Origin: Coemansia sp. RSA 922
Taxonomy: Eukaryota > Kickxellomycota > Kickxellomycetes > Kickxellales > Kickxellaceae
DNA: 23,179 nt
Direction of reading: 5' to 3'
Assembly: GCA_027577415.1 (NCBI GenBank)
Contig: JANBQS010000278.1
Location: 1 to 23,179 of the forward strand
Shown: positions 15,988 to 23,179 of the stretch, in pieces
Position numbering within the stretch: the first letter of the stretch is position 1
How the letters are laid out: each line of letters opens with the position of its first letter
The notes under the pieces: model-generated
What the model was told of the DNA's origin: nothing
Database searches by the model: none
The model's input: only the letters and a program-made list of their open reading frames with translations
Program-made: the position numbers and the translations under genes

Positions 15988-16548
15988 ATGCATTCACCCG
16001 TGACCTTGTCAGAAATTCCCACTGTGGCAACAAGCCTAGGACGCCCAGCCAGCGGGTTCTTGAGCAAAGTCAGCATATACCGCGGCGACATTACTCGGCT
16101 GAAAGTAGACGCCATTGTCAACGCCGCCGACGAAGCAGTGCTGGGCGGCGGAGGCGTTGATGGGGCTATCCACCGCGCAGCGGGGCCAGAGCTTTTGGCC
16201 GAGTGTCGGCTGCTGGGCGGGTGTGCTACGGGCCAGGCCAAGATCACAAAGGGATACCGGCTACCCGCCTCACACGTCATCCATGCTGTGGGCCCTGTAG
16301 GCGAAAAGCCCGTGCTGCTGGCAAGCGCATACACTGCTTCTTTGGAGTTGGTGCGTGAGCACGGACTAAAGTCTATTGCGTTTCCGTGTATCTCTACGGG
16401 AGTATTTGGGTATCCGCCGGAAGCTGCTTGTCGCGTGGCTGTAGATGCTGTGAAAAAGTGGATGGAAGGCGAAAATGCTCTTGAGCGAGTGGTGTTTTGC
16501 ATGTTTAACGACAAGAGTCAGAGTATATATAACAAGTATCTGATATAA
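15988..16548 (+). CDS. Macrodomain ADP-ribosyl hydrolase, MacroD-like
   Basis: The 186-residue protein is a single macrodomain of the MacroD1/MacroD2 type, which removes ADP-ribose from acidic side chains and deacetylates O-acetyl-ADP-ribose. Landmarks: GDITRLKVDAIVNAA (33-47), GGGGVDGAIHRAAG (53-66) with D58 and H62, CATGQAKITKGYRLP, HVIHAVGPV (97-104), and the phosphate loop CISTGVFGYP (134-143). The residue after NAA is Asp (D48) where MacroD proteins have Asn (NAAN), one of the residues assigned to catalysis. The segment after VGPV is a few residues shorter than usual. The start is the ATG at 15988; open frame upstream has no ATG. It diverges from the phospholipase gene. Confidence 0.9.
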   Translation: MHSPVTLSEIPTVATSLGRPASGFLSKVSIYRGDITRLKVDAIVNAADEAVLGGGGVDGAIHRAAGPELLAECRLLGGCATGQAKITKGYRLPASHVIHAVGPVGEKPVLLASAYTASLELVREHGLKSIAFPCISTGVFGYPPEAACRVAVDAVKKWMEGENALERVVFCMFNDKSQSIYNKYLI

Positions 16549-16707
16549 AGTCCCCATTTCTTTCCTTGTTTTGGAAAAAAAGAGTGACGCTTTCTCATCC
16601 CTTTTTTGGGTTGATGTTCACGCGTTTCTTCTTTTCTTTCCTTTCTCTCTTTTCTTTTTCTTTTTATTATTTTCCTCTTGCGTAATTATTTTCTTCCTAT
16701 TTTGTTG

Positions 16708-19382
16708 ATGAATTCGGTCAGACCCGCTACGACAGGCGCACGGGCTTCGGGTGACACTCCAGGCACGACTCCGGCTGTTCCTGGTTCAGCGGTCCGCAGT
16801 GTACACAGTAACCTTAGCAACCATTCTAGCGAAGCTGACCGTAGTAGTCGTCGGTACTCTGTCACTGCTCTATACTCTATCGTAGCTGAACGAGATGAAG
16901 AGGTATCTGACGAACTGTCTGAAGGTAAGATAGGCGAGAGAGAAAGAAAGAAAAAAAGTGGGCAAAAAAAAGGAGGTCGTTTTTTGTGATCGCCATTTTT
17001 CTCTTTGTACACAATGCATTAATTGAATGTTTACCTTTCTCTGTGTCTGTGTGTAGCTCAGCGTAAACTTCGGGAACTAAAGGGACACATATCAGCGCAG
17101 TCCAAAAAGAACTTTTTGCTTGAGCGTGATGTCCGCTACCTCGACAGTCGTATTGCTCTATTGATTCAGAATCGAATGGCTGCTGATGAAGTCAAAGTAA
17201 GTATACCTTCCCTAAATTTTTTTTGCTTTTCCTCCCTCCCCTCCCTCAGGTGTCATTGTTAACTTATCGGGTGGCTTTTTTTCTTTATCTGTAGGAATTG
17301 TCGTCGCATTTGGAGGACGTTAACCAAGGTAGCAACGATTATTATCCAGATAGCGAGCATACGCAGTTATACGGCAACTTGTTTTTCCTCTTACAAAGCG
17401 AACCCCGTCACATTGCGACGCTGACACGCTTGGTGACGCTCAGCGAAATCGATACTCTGTTACAAACCGTCATGTTTACGTTGTACGGTAACCAGTACGA
17501 GTCGCGCGAAGAGCATTTGCTACTGACAATGTTCCAATTAGTCCTTGCGGCGCAATTCGAGACTACTCACGAGTTTTCCAACCTGTTGAGACAAAACACT
17601 CCGGTATCGCGTATGATGAACACCTATACCAGTCGTGGACCAGGCCAAGTGTATTTGAAGAACGTGGTATCGTCGGAAATAGCCCGTGTTATTGAAAACA
17701 AGACGCTGAATCTCGAGATTAACCCGCTTAAAGTCTACGAAGAACTGCGGCAAGAGCGGATGGACCGCGGTCTACCTACCGACGAATTCCCATTGGGCGT
17801 ATCGACCGAAGAAGCTACATGTAATGCGTTCGTTAGGGCTGCGGTTCAGCCACGGTTGGACGAATTGACGCGTATTGCCAACCGCTTTTTGGACACTATT
17901 ATTGCGCACCGTGATGATACTCCATACGGTATCCGGTGGATTTGCAAACAGATCAGGTCGCTGACTAAGAGGCGGTACCCGGATGCACCAGAGTCGGCGG
18001 TGTGCTCGCTTATCGGTGGGTTCTTCTTTTTGCGCTACATCAACCCAGCCATCGTCACTCCGCAAGCGCACATGCTGATCGAGAGCGCGCCTACAGTGCA
18101 CCCGCGCCGAGTGCTGACTTTGGTGGCTAAGCTATTGCAGAACCTGGCTAACAAGCCGACGTACTCGAAGGAAAAGTACATGGAAGACCTCTCGCCCTTT
18201 GTAGAGGACAACCGCGGGCGTATCAACCGGTTCCTGAACGAGCTATGTGAGGTCGGGGATTTCTACGATAACATGGAGATGGACCAGTATGTGGCGCTGA
18301 CAAAGCACAATATCTCGCTCAACATCTCGCTCAACGAGCTCTACAACACGCACGCGCTCCTACGCCAGCATTTGCATGTGCTTGCGCCAGCACCCGACTC
18401 CCATTTACGCGCTCTTTTGGACGAACTGGGAGATGCGCCGGCGTTAGTCCCGCGTAACCTCAACGCCACTATGGAGCTCTCTCTGTTCAGCAAATGGGAG
18501 ACCCCCATTCTGTCCGACCTATCGACATTGGCGGCTGACAATGCATTGACGCAGCATGATATTATGTACGTCGAGACTAAATCCATCCTGGTCCAGATCA
18601 TCCGCAGTATGCCACACCTCAAGTACAACCGGTACAAGCCCGAGAGCAATGCCGCCGCCAAAATGGATCTCCTCTTTGTCGCCGAACAGGCCGCCACCTC
18701 AAAGGACTCGACCTTGGTGCGGAAGGGTATAAAGGTGCGCGAAATGCTGGTAGAGCTCGAAAACAGCGGCGCCATCGATCGTAACGACGGGTACCGCTAC
18801 CTAACAGAAGAGATATTGCACGAGCTGGCGCACCTAGGTAGTCTGCGCGATATGATCGAGGAGGAGATTGACGGACTCACTGACGTGTATCAGACCATTT
18901 GCGATTACAACGGGTATTTGTCGTCGCAGATCGAAACCTACAAGGCGTATTTGAGTAACGTACGTATGCAGTCGGCAACACCCAAGCATCAGCGCAAGAA
19001 AAACGCAGTACCAGTTGGAGTCACTGTTCTAGACCCAAAGCCATTGCAGAGTCGGCGCCAACACCTGAGAAAGGACGAAGGCGATAGACCAGCTTTGGAA
19101 TACAAATTGGATGCCCTGGAGCGTTTGGGTGTGGTGTGCAAGTCTAATATTCCGGAGAATCGACAGGATAAAGTCTATTTTAGCTTTGCGAGCCCCTCGA
19201 CTGCCTCGTACGTTATTCGACTGTTCTATAAGGGTCGCGAGAAACCTGTCGTCAATATGGATCTCTTGCTGGAGGACTTGTTGGAGCGCAAACATAACAA
19301 AATCGAAATCTTGGACCTCGAATACGTCCATCTGAGCGTCGTTAAACTACTCGAGTTTCTGGAGCGCAAGTTTAGTCGCTAA
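16708..19382 (+). CDS. Ras GTPase-activating protein, IQGAP-related catalytic fold (Gap1/GapA-like)
   Basis: Exons 16708-16924, 17057-17196 and 17295-19382 give 814 residues. The first 70 are Ser-rich; exon 2 encodes a charged helix, probably coiled coil (about 73-118). The RasGAP domain (about 135-480) resembles the IQGAP GAP-related domain in sequence ([26 protein letters not shown]) but keeps the arginine finger in LLRQNT (R218), which IQGAPs replace by Thr, and the [10 protein letters not shown] motif (R366). Residues about 618-814 form the RasGAP C-terminal domain ([10 protein letters not shown] ... [20 protein letters not shown]). There are no calponin-homology or IQ motifs. This layout fits fungal Gap1/GapA proteins that switch off Ras in polarity and mating signalling. 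Confidence 0.9.
16925..17056 (+). other. Intron 1 of the RasGAP gene (132 nt)
   Basis: Donor GTAAGA, acceptor TGTGTAG after a long pyrimidine tract, branch-like ATTAAT upstream. Phase 1; it joins ELSE to AQRKLRELK. Confidence 0.85.
17197..17294 (+). other. Intron 2 of the RasGAP gene (98 nt)
   Basis: Donor GTAAGT, branch-like GTTAAC, acceptor TCTGTAG at 17294. Phase 0; it joins AADEVK to ELSSHLED. An earlier acceptor CCTCAG at 17250 would give a stop within 15 codons and is rejected. Confidence 0.87.
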
Positions 19383-19402
19383 ACAAAAAAACCCCCCAAT
19401 CA

Positions 19403-19511
19403 CGATATCTTTATTCTTTTTTTCCTTTATTTTTTTCTTCTTTTCCCTTCGCTTGATTTTGCGCATTTTCTTTATTTATACTTTTAATTGCTAATATTTT
19501 TTCTTTTTCCA
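19403..19511 (+). promoter_or_regulatory. Pyrimidine-rich leader of the mitochondrial TPR gene
   Basis: The whole spacer between the RasGAP stop and this gene's ATG is T-rich with C interruptions. Since it is only 130 bp, it must carry the RasGAP 3' end and this promoter. No AATAAA is seen. Confidence 0.4.
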
Positions 19512-19512
19512 A

Positions 19513-20568
19513 ATGTTTAGAACGTTCCAACGTATTGGTTTACGACAAAGTCGTCGTACCATTTCCACTTTTCATATTGACAACACTGCGCGCGGAAAAC
19601 TCCAGCCTTACATGGGAGCGATTACACTTGTCAGCACAGTAGCCGGCTTAGTAGTAGTTGGAATAGGCGGACTCTATTTTCTCGTTAACCGGCATTTAGA
19701 CGCCAAATACCCTAGTCCCCCAGAGATAACGAACAAAGAAACGCGACGTCTCCTACGCGGTGCTGCGTTACGCGAGCATATTGCGCCAAACCCCTCTATA
19801 GCCTATATGTTTCTACTCCGCGCTCTCACCCAGCTCTACAAGGACGGATTCGCAGAGCACTCTTCCGTAGTACAAGAAACCGTGCTGCGCTTGGCCACAG
19901 CGGCAGACAAAATGGGCGAGCGCCAGGCCGCCGAACAAATGCTCCAGGGCGTGTGGACCAACGCAGTGAAAGAAAAATGGGATGGAATGGTACCCAGAGT
20001 TGCTCGCGTCCTTGGCCCTCTGCTGACTGCGCACGGCGCCTACGAAGAAGCAGTAGACGTTTATGGTATGACAGTACAGGCCCTGAGACGACTGGAAGTT
20101 GGCGGTGGCGATATAGATGCCTTGCACCTGGATACGGCCAATATTGTAACGTCGTTGGCCGAAGTCTTTGCGCTTAAAGGCGATTGCACTTCGGCCGAAG
20201 CCTTGTTGAGCGGCGTGCTGGTTGACATTAGGGCAAGGCCCTCCGAGGGCGTGGATGCATGGACCTGTCTGGATGCCGTCGTAATGCTGGACTTGGCTCA
20301 AGTCTGCGAAAAGTCTGAGCGCCCTGGGGAATCCGCCGCCTGGGCCAACTCTGCGCTCAAAGTCACTCGTGAGCATCGCGGGGTGTGGGCATGCGATAAC
20401 TGCGAGTCACATACGCTGTTTCACTTGGGAAAGCTGGCCGAGGCTGCGAGCAACCGAGACTCGGCCCACGTCTTTTACTCGCGAGCTTTGGACCTGGCCA
20501 GAAGAAGCAATACGGGAAACATCGAGCAAATCAAAGAGTCTATAAAGAAATTGAACGAGAACGACTAG
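19513..20568 (+). CDS. Mitochondrial inner-membrane TPR protein (Mgr3-like)
   Basis: The 351-residue protein starts with an Arg-rich, acid-free stretch (MFRTFQRIGLRQSRRTIST), a likely mitochondrial presequence, then one membrane segment at about 35-57 (ITLVSTVAGLVVVGIGGLYF). The rest is helical with TPR-like pairs, for example at about 170-190 (GPLLTAHGAYEEAVDVYG), 214-235 (TSLAEVFALKGDCTSAEALL), 256-280 and 298-325 (HLGKLAEAASNRDSAHVFYS). The architecture matches yeast Mgr3, an adaptor that hands substrates to the i-AAA protease Yme1; I infer the family from layout and the EITNKETRRLLRGA region, not from a strict signature. Other mitochondrial TPR proteins such as TTC19 are alternatives. Its stop codon overlaps that of the Mog1 gene in CTAG. 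Confidence 0.75.
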   Translation: MFRTFQRIGLRQSRRTISTFHIDNTARGKLQPYMGAITLVSTVAGLVVVGIGGLYFLVNRHLDAKYPSPPEITNKETRRLLRGAALREHIAPNPSIAYMFLLRALTQLYKDGFAEHSSVVQETVLRLATAADKMGERQAAEQMLQGVWTNAVKEKWDGMVPRVARVLGPLLTAHGAYEEAVDVYGMTVQALRRLEVGGGDIDALHLDTANIVTSLAEVFALKGDCTSAEALLSGVLVDIRARPSEGVDAWTCLDAVVMLDLAQVCEKSERPGESAAWANSALKVTREHRGVWACDNCESHTLFHLGKLAEAASNRDSAHVFYSRALDLARRSNTGNIEQIKESIKKLNEND

Positions 20569-21116
20569 CCGAATATATCTCTGTTGTTGATTGTAAATGT
20601 CTTTAGCATTGCTGTAAACTCTTCCAACAGCCTTTTCGCATCCACCACCATGGGTTGTTGCGAGTCAGTGTGGCTGCTACTTTTGCTGCTGATTCGAGTA
20701 GGCGTATTCTTCGTCACCAATATATCCGTGCTGTGCTCAGGGAGCCGCAGCAGCGCCATACACACGACCACTGTGTTTTTGGCCTGCGCGCCCTCGTTAA
20801 ACTTTGCTGCCTCCTGTTGGCCACACAAGATAAAGGCAGAGTCCTTGGCCACAGAGTCCAATGACAACGGACCCACGTGTAGGAACTGGTGGGGCTGGTC
20901 GTCGGCGTTGAGATCGGATACTTGCTCGTAGTGGTATTCGAGCGCTTCGATACCTTTGTGGGGGACTGACTCGAGGATCTCGATTATAATGCTGGCGTCT
21001 GTCTGTGCGTCGGCAAATACTTCTTGGTGGTCGGGAACTTGCCGCAAAAGACTAATATCTGTCATATTCTTGGGTATAGCCATGGACATGGCGCCGCCAA
21101 ACAACTCGCGAAGCAT
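20565..21116 (-). CDS. MOG1: Ran-binding nuclear import factor Mog1
   Basis: The 183-residue protein matches Mog1/RANGRF, which binds Ran (Gsp1), promotes nucleotide release and supports nuclear import. Signature parts: LFGGAMSMAIP at the start, DISLLRQVPDHQEVFAD (the conserved Ran-contact strip), IIIEILE, ALEYHYEQVSDLNADDQ, and a final strand ending DIFG as in relatives that end in LFG. The start is the ATG at 21116, since the longer open frame has no ATG and the family begins here. Length is near the human protein. It is convergent with the TPR gene with a 4-bp overlap and diverges from the Vps68 gene across 198 bp. Confidence 0.92.
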   Translation of the reverse strand: MLRELFGGAMSMAIPKNMTDISLLRQVPDHQEVFADAQTDASIIIEILESVPHKGIEALEYHYEQVSDLNADDQPHQFLHVGPLSLDSVAKDSAFILCGQQEAAKFNEGAQAKNTVVVCMALLRLPEHSTDILVTKNTPTRISSKSSSHTDSQQPMVVDAKRLLEEFTAMLKTFTINNRDIFG

Positions 21117-21314
21117 TTTTAAGCAGAATGAAAAAATGAAATAATAAATTAGCAAGGATTCAAGAATTTTTTGTTAAAGAGAAAGCTGTCAAGAAGTGAT
21201 CACCAAAGATTCCATGTTTTGTGGCCACGTGGTCGGAGTTTTACTCTTTCCTTTTTGTTTCGTTTTGTAATTTCAACTTTTCCTTTATTTTAAAATAATT
21301 TCTTTTTTTGTAAA
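21117..21314. promoter_or_regulatory. Divergent promoter of Mog1 and Vps68, with an E-box
   Basis: This 198-bp spacer serves both genes. CACGTG at 21226-21231, within the palindrome CCACGTGG, is a canonical bHLH site (Cbf1/Pho4/USF type). It is followed by GTCGGA. A T-rich leader precedes the Vps68 ATG. Confidence 0.5.
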
Positions 21315-21830
21315 ATGGCTCGCGTATTTGTTTGGAACTGCAATCTCCCCCGTCTCCCCAGCTCTTGGCGCGAACAGCTCCGCGACCTTGGCACTTACAT
21401 CTCTGGAGCACTTTTCACCATTGGCTGGTGGGTATTCATTGACGGACTAGTAATGTCACGCTCCACTACTGCTGTCAATTTCGGTTTCGAAGACTGGCTA
21501 CCCGGCCTCCTATGCACTTTGGGCATGATTATAACAAACTCCATTGACCTGACACTATTGAGGGACGATGGTTTTGGATATTCGTCTGGTGGACTGGCGG
21601 GAAAAGCCAAACTTACCTTGTTCATTGGCATTGCTTTGTTGGCAGGTGGTGTGGCTGGCTCCGTGGCTATTCTGGCAATAAAGTATATCGTACCACAGGT
21701 CGATTCTAGTGTCATGTATATTGGCGTCACTAACGTTGTCCAGACTATGTGTCTACTAATGGCGTCGGTCGTACTCTGGTTCGTGCATAACTCGGAGCAC
21801 GATAATAACTACAACTTTGTCCTTAACTAG
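21315..21830 (+). CDS. VPS68: Vps68/TMEM50 family membrane protein
   Basis: The 171-residue protein has four hydrophobic segments at about 26-46, 60-80, 98-123 and 130-157. The family signature is clear: short basic N-terminus, SGALFTIGWWVFIDG, LPGLLCTLGMIITNSID, and GKAKLTLFIGIALLAGGVAGS. Yeast Vps68 pairs with Vps55 at late endosomes and helps vacuolar sorting; TMEM50 is the animal counterpart. Length matches the family (about 160-185). There is no intron and the start is the only sensible ATG. A polyadenylation signal lies 90 nt after the stop. Whether Vps55 is nearby cannot be told from this window. Confidence 0.92.
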   Translation: MARVFVWNCNLPRLPSSWREQLRDLGTYISGALFTIGWWVFIDGLVMSRSTTAVNFGFEDWLPGLLCTLGMIITNSIDLTLLRDDGFGYSSGGLAGKAKLTLFIGIALLAGGVAGSVAILAIKYIVPQVDSSVMYIGVTNVVQTMCLLMASVVLWFVHNSEHDNNYNFVLN

Positions 21831-21847
21831 ACACCTTCAAATACTAT

Positions 21848-21900
21848 AAACTGGTTCTATGTCAACTGTGTCTGAATTTATTGCATACTTGGTAAAAACA
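21848..21900. repeat. Direct repeat, left copy
   Basis: The segment from AAACTGGTTC to ATACTTGGTAAAAACA recurs imperfectly at 22965-23022. The last 21 bases (21880-21900) match 20 of 21. It lies in the 3' region of the Vps68 gene. Confidence 0.75.
21877..21882 (-). terminator. Possible polyadenylation signal of the sequon-rich orphan
   Basis: AATAAA on the minus strand lies 108 nt past the orphan's stop codon, so its transcript would run into the Vps68 3' region. Confidence 0.35.
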
Positions 21901-21920
21901 CTAGAAGTTCTTAAGGTAAA

Positions 21921-21926
21921 AATAAA
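21921..21926 (+). terminator. Polyadenylation signal AATAAA of the Vps68 gene
   Basis: A canonical AATAAA lies 90 nt past the Vps68 stop codon in AT-rich sequence. Confidence 0.5.
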
Positions 21927-21990
21927 TTCCAAAGGGCTCTTGCATGTCCCAATCATGGTTCTTGTTGGAGATGATAATTAATTCAACTCC

Positions 21991-22359
21991 TTACCCAGAT
22001 TTGCTTTCTCCATTAAGAGTACTAAAATGACACCAGGCTGCTTTGGCACCAAAATCCTTGAAGGAATCCTTATTATCGAAACATGCACCATCCGAAAAGT
22101 ATACAATCACAAAATTTTCACATGGACTTTTTCCGACTTTGTCTACGTCATCAGAAAAAAAACAATCATTAGCTAGCACAATTGCATACCTTGGCATATA
22201 TAGTCCATTTAAGTTAACTGTGAGGGTATCAGCTGTTTGAGCAAAACTTCCATTGGACTTGTAAATAGTATTGTATGTTGTGTTAAATTCAGTACCATTG
22301 TATGTCATGATACAAACACCATGGACCAAAGCTGAAGAATCAGAAAAAGTGCAGATCAT
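21991..22359 (-). CDS. Orphan protein with three N-glycosylation sequons and six Cys
   Basis: The 122-residue frame starts at the ATG at 22359. It holds three N-x-S/T sequons (YNGTEF, FNTTYN, SNGSFA), six Cys spread over the chain, and beta-strand-like stretches (YMPRYAIVLANDCFFSDD, ENFVIVYFSDGAC). Sequons and Cys suggest a secreted or lumenal protein, yet there is no signal peptide. TATAAAA lies 81 bp upstream of the ATG on the same strand. A pyrimidine-rich AG (22333-22332, TTCTGATTCTTCAG) could be a splice acceptor, so a 5' exon with a signal peptide further upstream is possible; I found none convincing. I do not recognise the family. It may also be a 5'-truncated copy. Confidence 0.45.
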   Translation of the reverse strand: MICTFSDSSALVHGVCIMTYNGTEFNTTYNTIYKSNGSFAQTADTLTVNLNGLYMPRYAIVLANDCFFSDDVDKVGKSPCENFVIVYFSDGACFDNKDSFKDFGAKAAWCHFSTLNGESKSG

Positions 22360-22439
22360 TGGAAAATAATGAAAAGAATAATGTAGTTGTTGAATAATAA
22401 GGAGAGAGAAAAAATGGAAGGGATGGGAAAATGGTCTTG

Positions 22440-22446
22440 TTTTATA
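22440..22446 (-). promoter_or_regulatory. TATA box of the sequon-rich orphan
   Basis: TATAAAA on the minus strand, 81 bp before the ATG at 22359, followed by a pyrimidine-rich stretch in the transcript direction. Confidence 0.45.
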
Positions 22447-22485
22447 TGTGGGAGAGAAGACACCAACAGCCAACAATTCCTATCC

Positions 22486-22832
22486 TCAGCTTCACTCATT
22501 TTCTTTGCTTCCCTTTTTTTCAATCTATTTCCAAAGAACATGGTGACTTTTGCTTTTTCTTTTTCTCTATTGGTTGGGAAAGGCATCTAAAATTGTACAA
22601 GCACTCTCTCAATGCTTGCCCACAGCTTTTCTTACCTAGTTCTCAAAGGCTTTTTAAAACTGCTTCAAAGGGCATGGTGATGTTTGGTTTTTGCTCCTTT
22701 GGTTTGGGGGAAAAGAAGACAAAGACAAAAAATTATATTCTTTGCTTCACTCGTTTTTTTTGTATACATTTTTCAATCTATTTTCAAAGAAATTGGTGAC
22801 TTTTTGCCTTTGTGCTGTTGGCTGGGGAGGTG
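22486..22832. repeat. Three degenerate tandem repeats of about 120-135 bp
   Basis: A 15-bp core occurs three times: CAAAGAACATGGTGA (22532-22546), CAAAGGGCATGGTGA (22666-22680) and CAAAGAAATTGGTGA (22785-22799), at spacings of 134 and 119 bp. Each is followed by a TTTTGC-like stretch and a TTGG(T/C)T(T)GGG block. Copies 1 and 3 also share GCTTCACTC and TTTTCAATCTATTT before the core. It is an old tandem duplication of unknown nature. Confidence 0.6.
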
Positions 22833-22964
22833 AAAAAAAAAACAGCATTCAACCATGCCTCTCTACATTCTCCCTTGCCTATATTGGAAATGTCATTTAT
22901 ATTCTCTGTTAGTTGAGGGCATCAGCTTAATACTTGTAGGATTTTGAGTTTGCACTTGCATTAG

Positions 22965-23022
22965 AAACGGGTTCCTTGTTGATAATATTGTCTATAAATG
23001 CATTGTATACTTGGTAAAAACA
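22965..23022. repeat. Direct repeat, right copy
   Basis: The segment from AAACGGGTTC to ATACTTGGTAAAAACA mirrors 21848-21900 in the same orientation. A further weak match follows each copy: ATTAAGAGTACTAAAATGA (22012-22030) and ATTAATGAAGTACCAAAATGA (23040-23060). Confidence 0.7.
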
Positions 23023-23179
23023 TTATGTACTCAAGAGAAATTAATGAAGTACCAAAATGATGTTACTATTCCTAAGGAAACAGCTAGTTGGATTGATGTC
23101 ACTGGGGGACATCTTGATACCTGAAATTACCAACTTTCTTTCTAAATGTGGCTGTGATTTCAGTAATTTGCGATTCAGG

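Larger units (their letters stand above)
22360..23179. other. AT-rich right end with repeats, no clear gene
   Basis: Apart from the TATA box, the three degenerate repeats and the right direct repeat, I see no supported gene. Frames on the plus strand at 22387-22912 are Phe-rich translations of T-rich DNA. At the edge, a minus-strand frame ending at 23041 stays open to the window end (46 codons) and could be the tail of a gene outside. Confidence 0.45.

Noticed and set aside
19813..20376. Minus-strand open frame of about 187 codons
   Set aside because: It is antisense to the well-supported mitochondrial TPR gene and shows no domain.
22387..22912. Several Phe-rich plus-strand frames
   Set aside because: They are translations of T-rich repeat DNA, overlap one another and have no domain or promoter.
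23041..23178. Minus-strand frame open to the right edge, possible 3' end of a gene outside the window
   Set aside because: Forty-six codons without a recognisable motif; another frame in the same place reads equally well to a stop at about 23088, so coding cannot be decided here.
1..23179. CRISPR array, rRNA, tRNA, retroelement or transposase genes
   Set aside because: None seen on either strand: no regularly spaced identical repeats, no rRNA cores, no tRNA A/B box pairs and no polymerase or integrase motifs.

Overview
The window looks like nuclear DNA of a compact fungal genome, most likely an early-diverging zoosporic-free lineage such as Kickxellomycotina (Coemansia-like). Reasons: short spliceosomal introns (83-132 nt) with GTAAGT-type donors and TACTAAT/ACTAAT-like branch sites, pyrimidine-rich leaders before start codons, very short spacers with convergent coding ends that overlap, typical fungal genes (Bzz1-type F-BAR/SH3, C5-sterol desaturase, fungal RasGAP, Mog1, Vps68), and two fast-evolving F-box/LRR-like proteins of a type I associate with Coemansia. 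The lineage call is inference; no rRNA or organelle marker is present.

Layout. 1-2204: RNase H1 (minus) and a tail-anchored UBX protein (plus), divergent from one promoter region. 2349-4457: Bzz1 homologue with an 8-codon first exon. 4672-4935: small acidic secreted orphan. 5271-9104: two convergent F-box/LRR-like paralogues, the plus copy interrupted by an in-frame TGA, the minus copy AT-biased. 9105-11066: gene-poor AT-rich stretch with a 106-aa orphan and possible gene debris. 11067-11960: orphan with an NPF motif. 12424-13311 and 13295-15631: C5-sterol desaturase and a four-exon DDHD phospholipase, coding ends overlapping by 17 bp; the phospholipase has a GC-AG intron. 15728-15921: four inverted repeats in the promoter shared with a macrodomain hydrolase (15988-16548). 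16708-19382: three-exon RasGAP. 19513-21116: mitochondrial TPR protein and Mog1, convergent, stop codons sharing CTAG. 21315-21830: Vps68/TMEM50. 21831-23179: AT-rich, with a sequon-rich orphan, degenerate tandem repeats and a pair of direct repeats.

The genes do not form one pathway. Several touch membranes and trafficking (UBX at the ER, Bzz1 at endocytic actin sites, sterol desaturase at the ER, DDHD phospholipase, Vps68 at late endosomes), but I see no cluster logic. Conserved housekeeping genes sit in GC-richer DNA; the orphan and F-box-like genes sit in or beside AT-rich islands that also hold the repeats and broken reading frames. I found no clear new multi-gene system. The best leads are active-site substitutions in RNase H1 and the macrodomain protein, the in-frame stop in the F-box-like gene, the GC-AG intron, and the hairpin cluster at 15728-15921.
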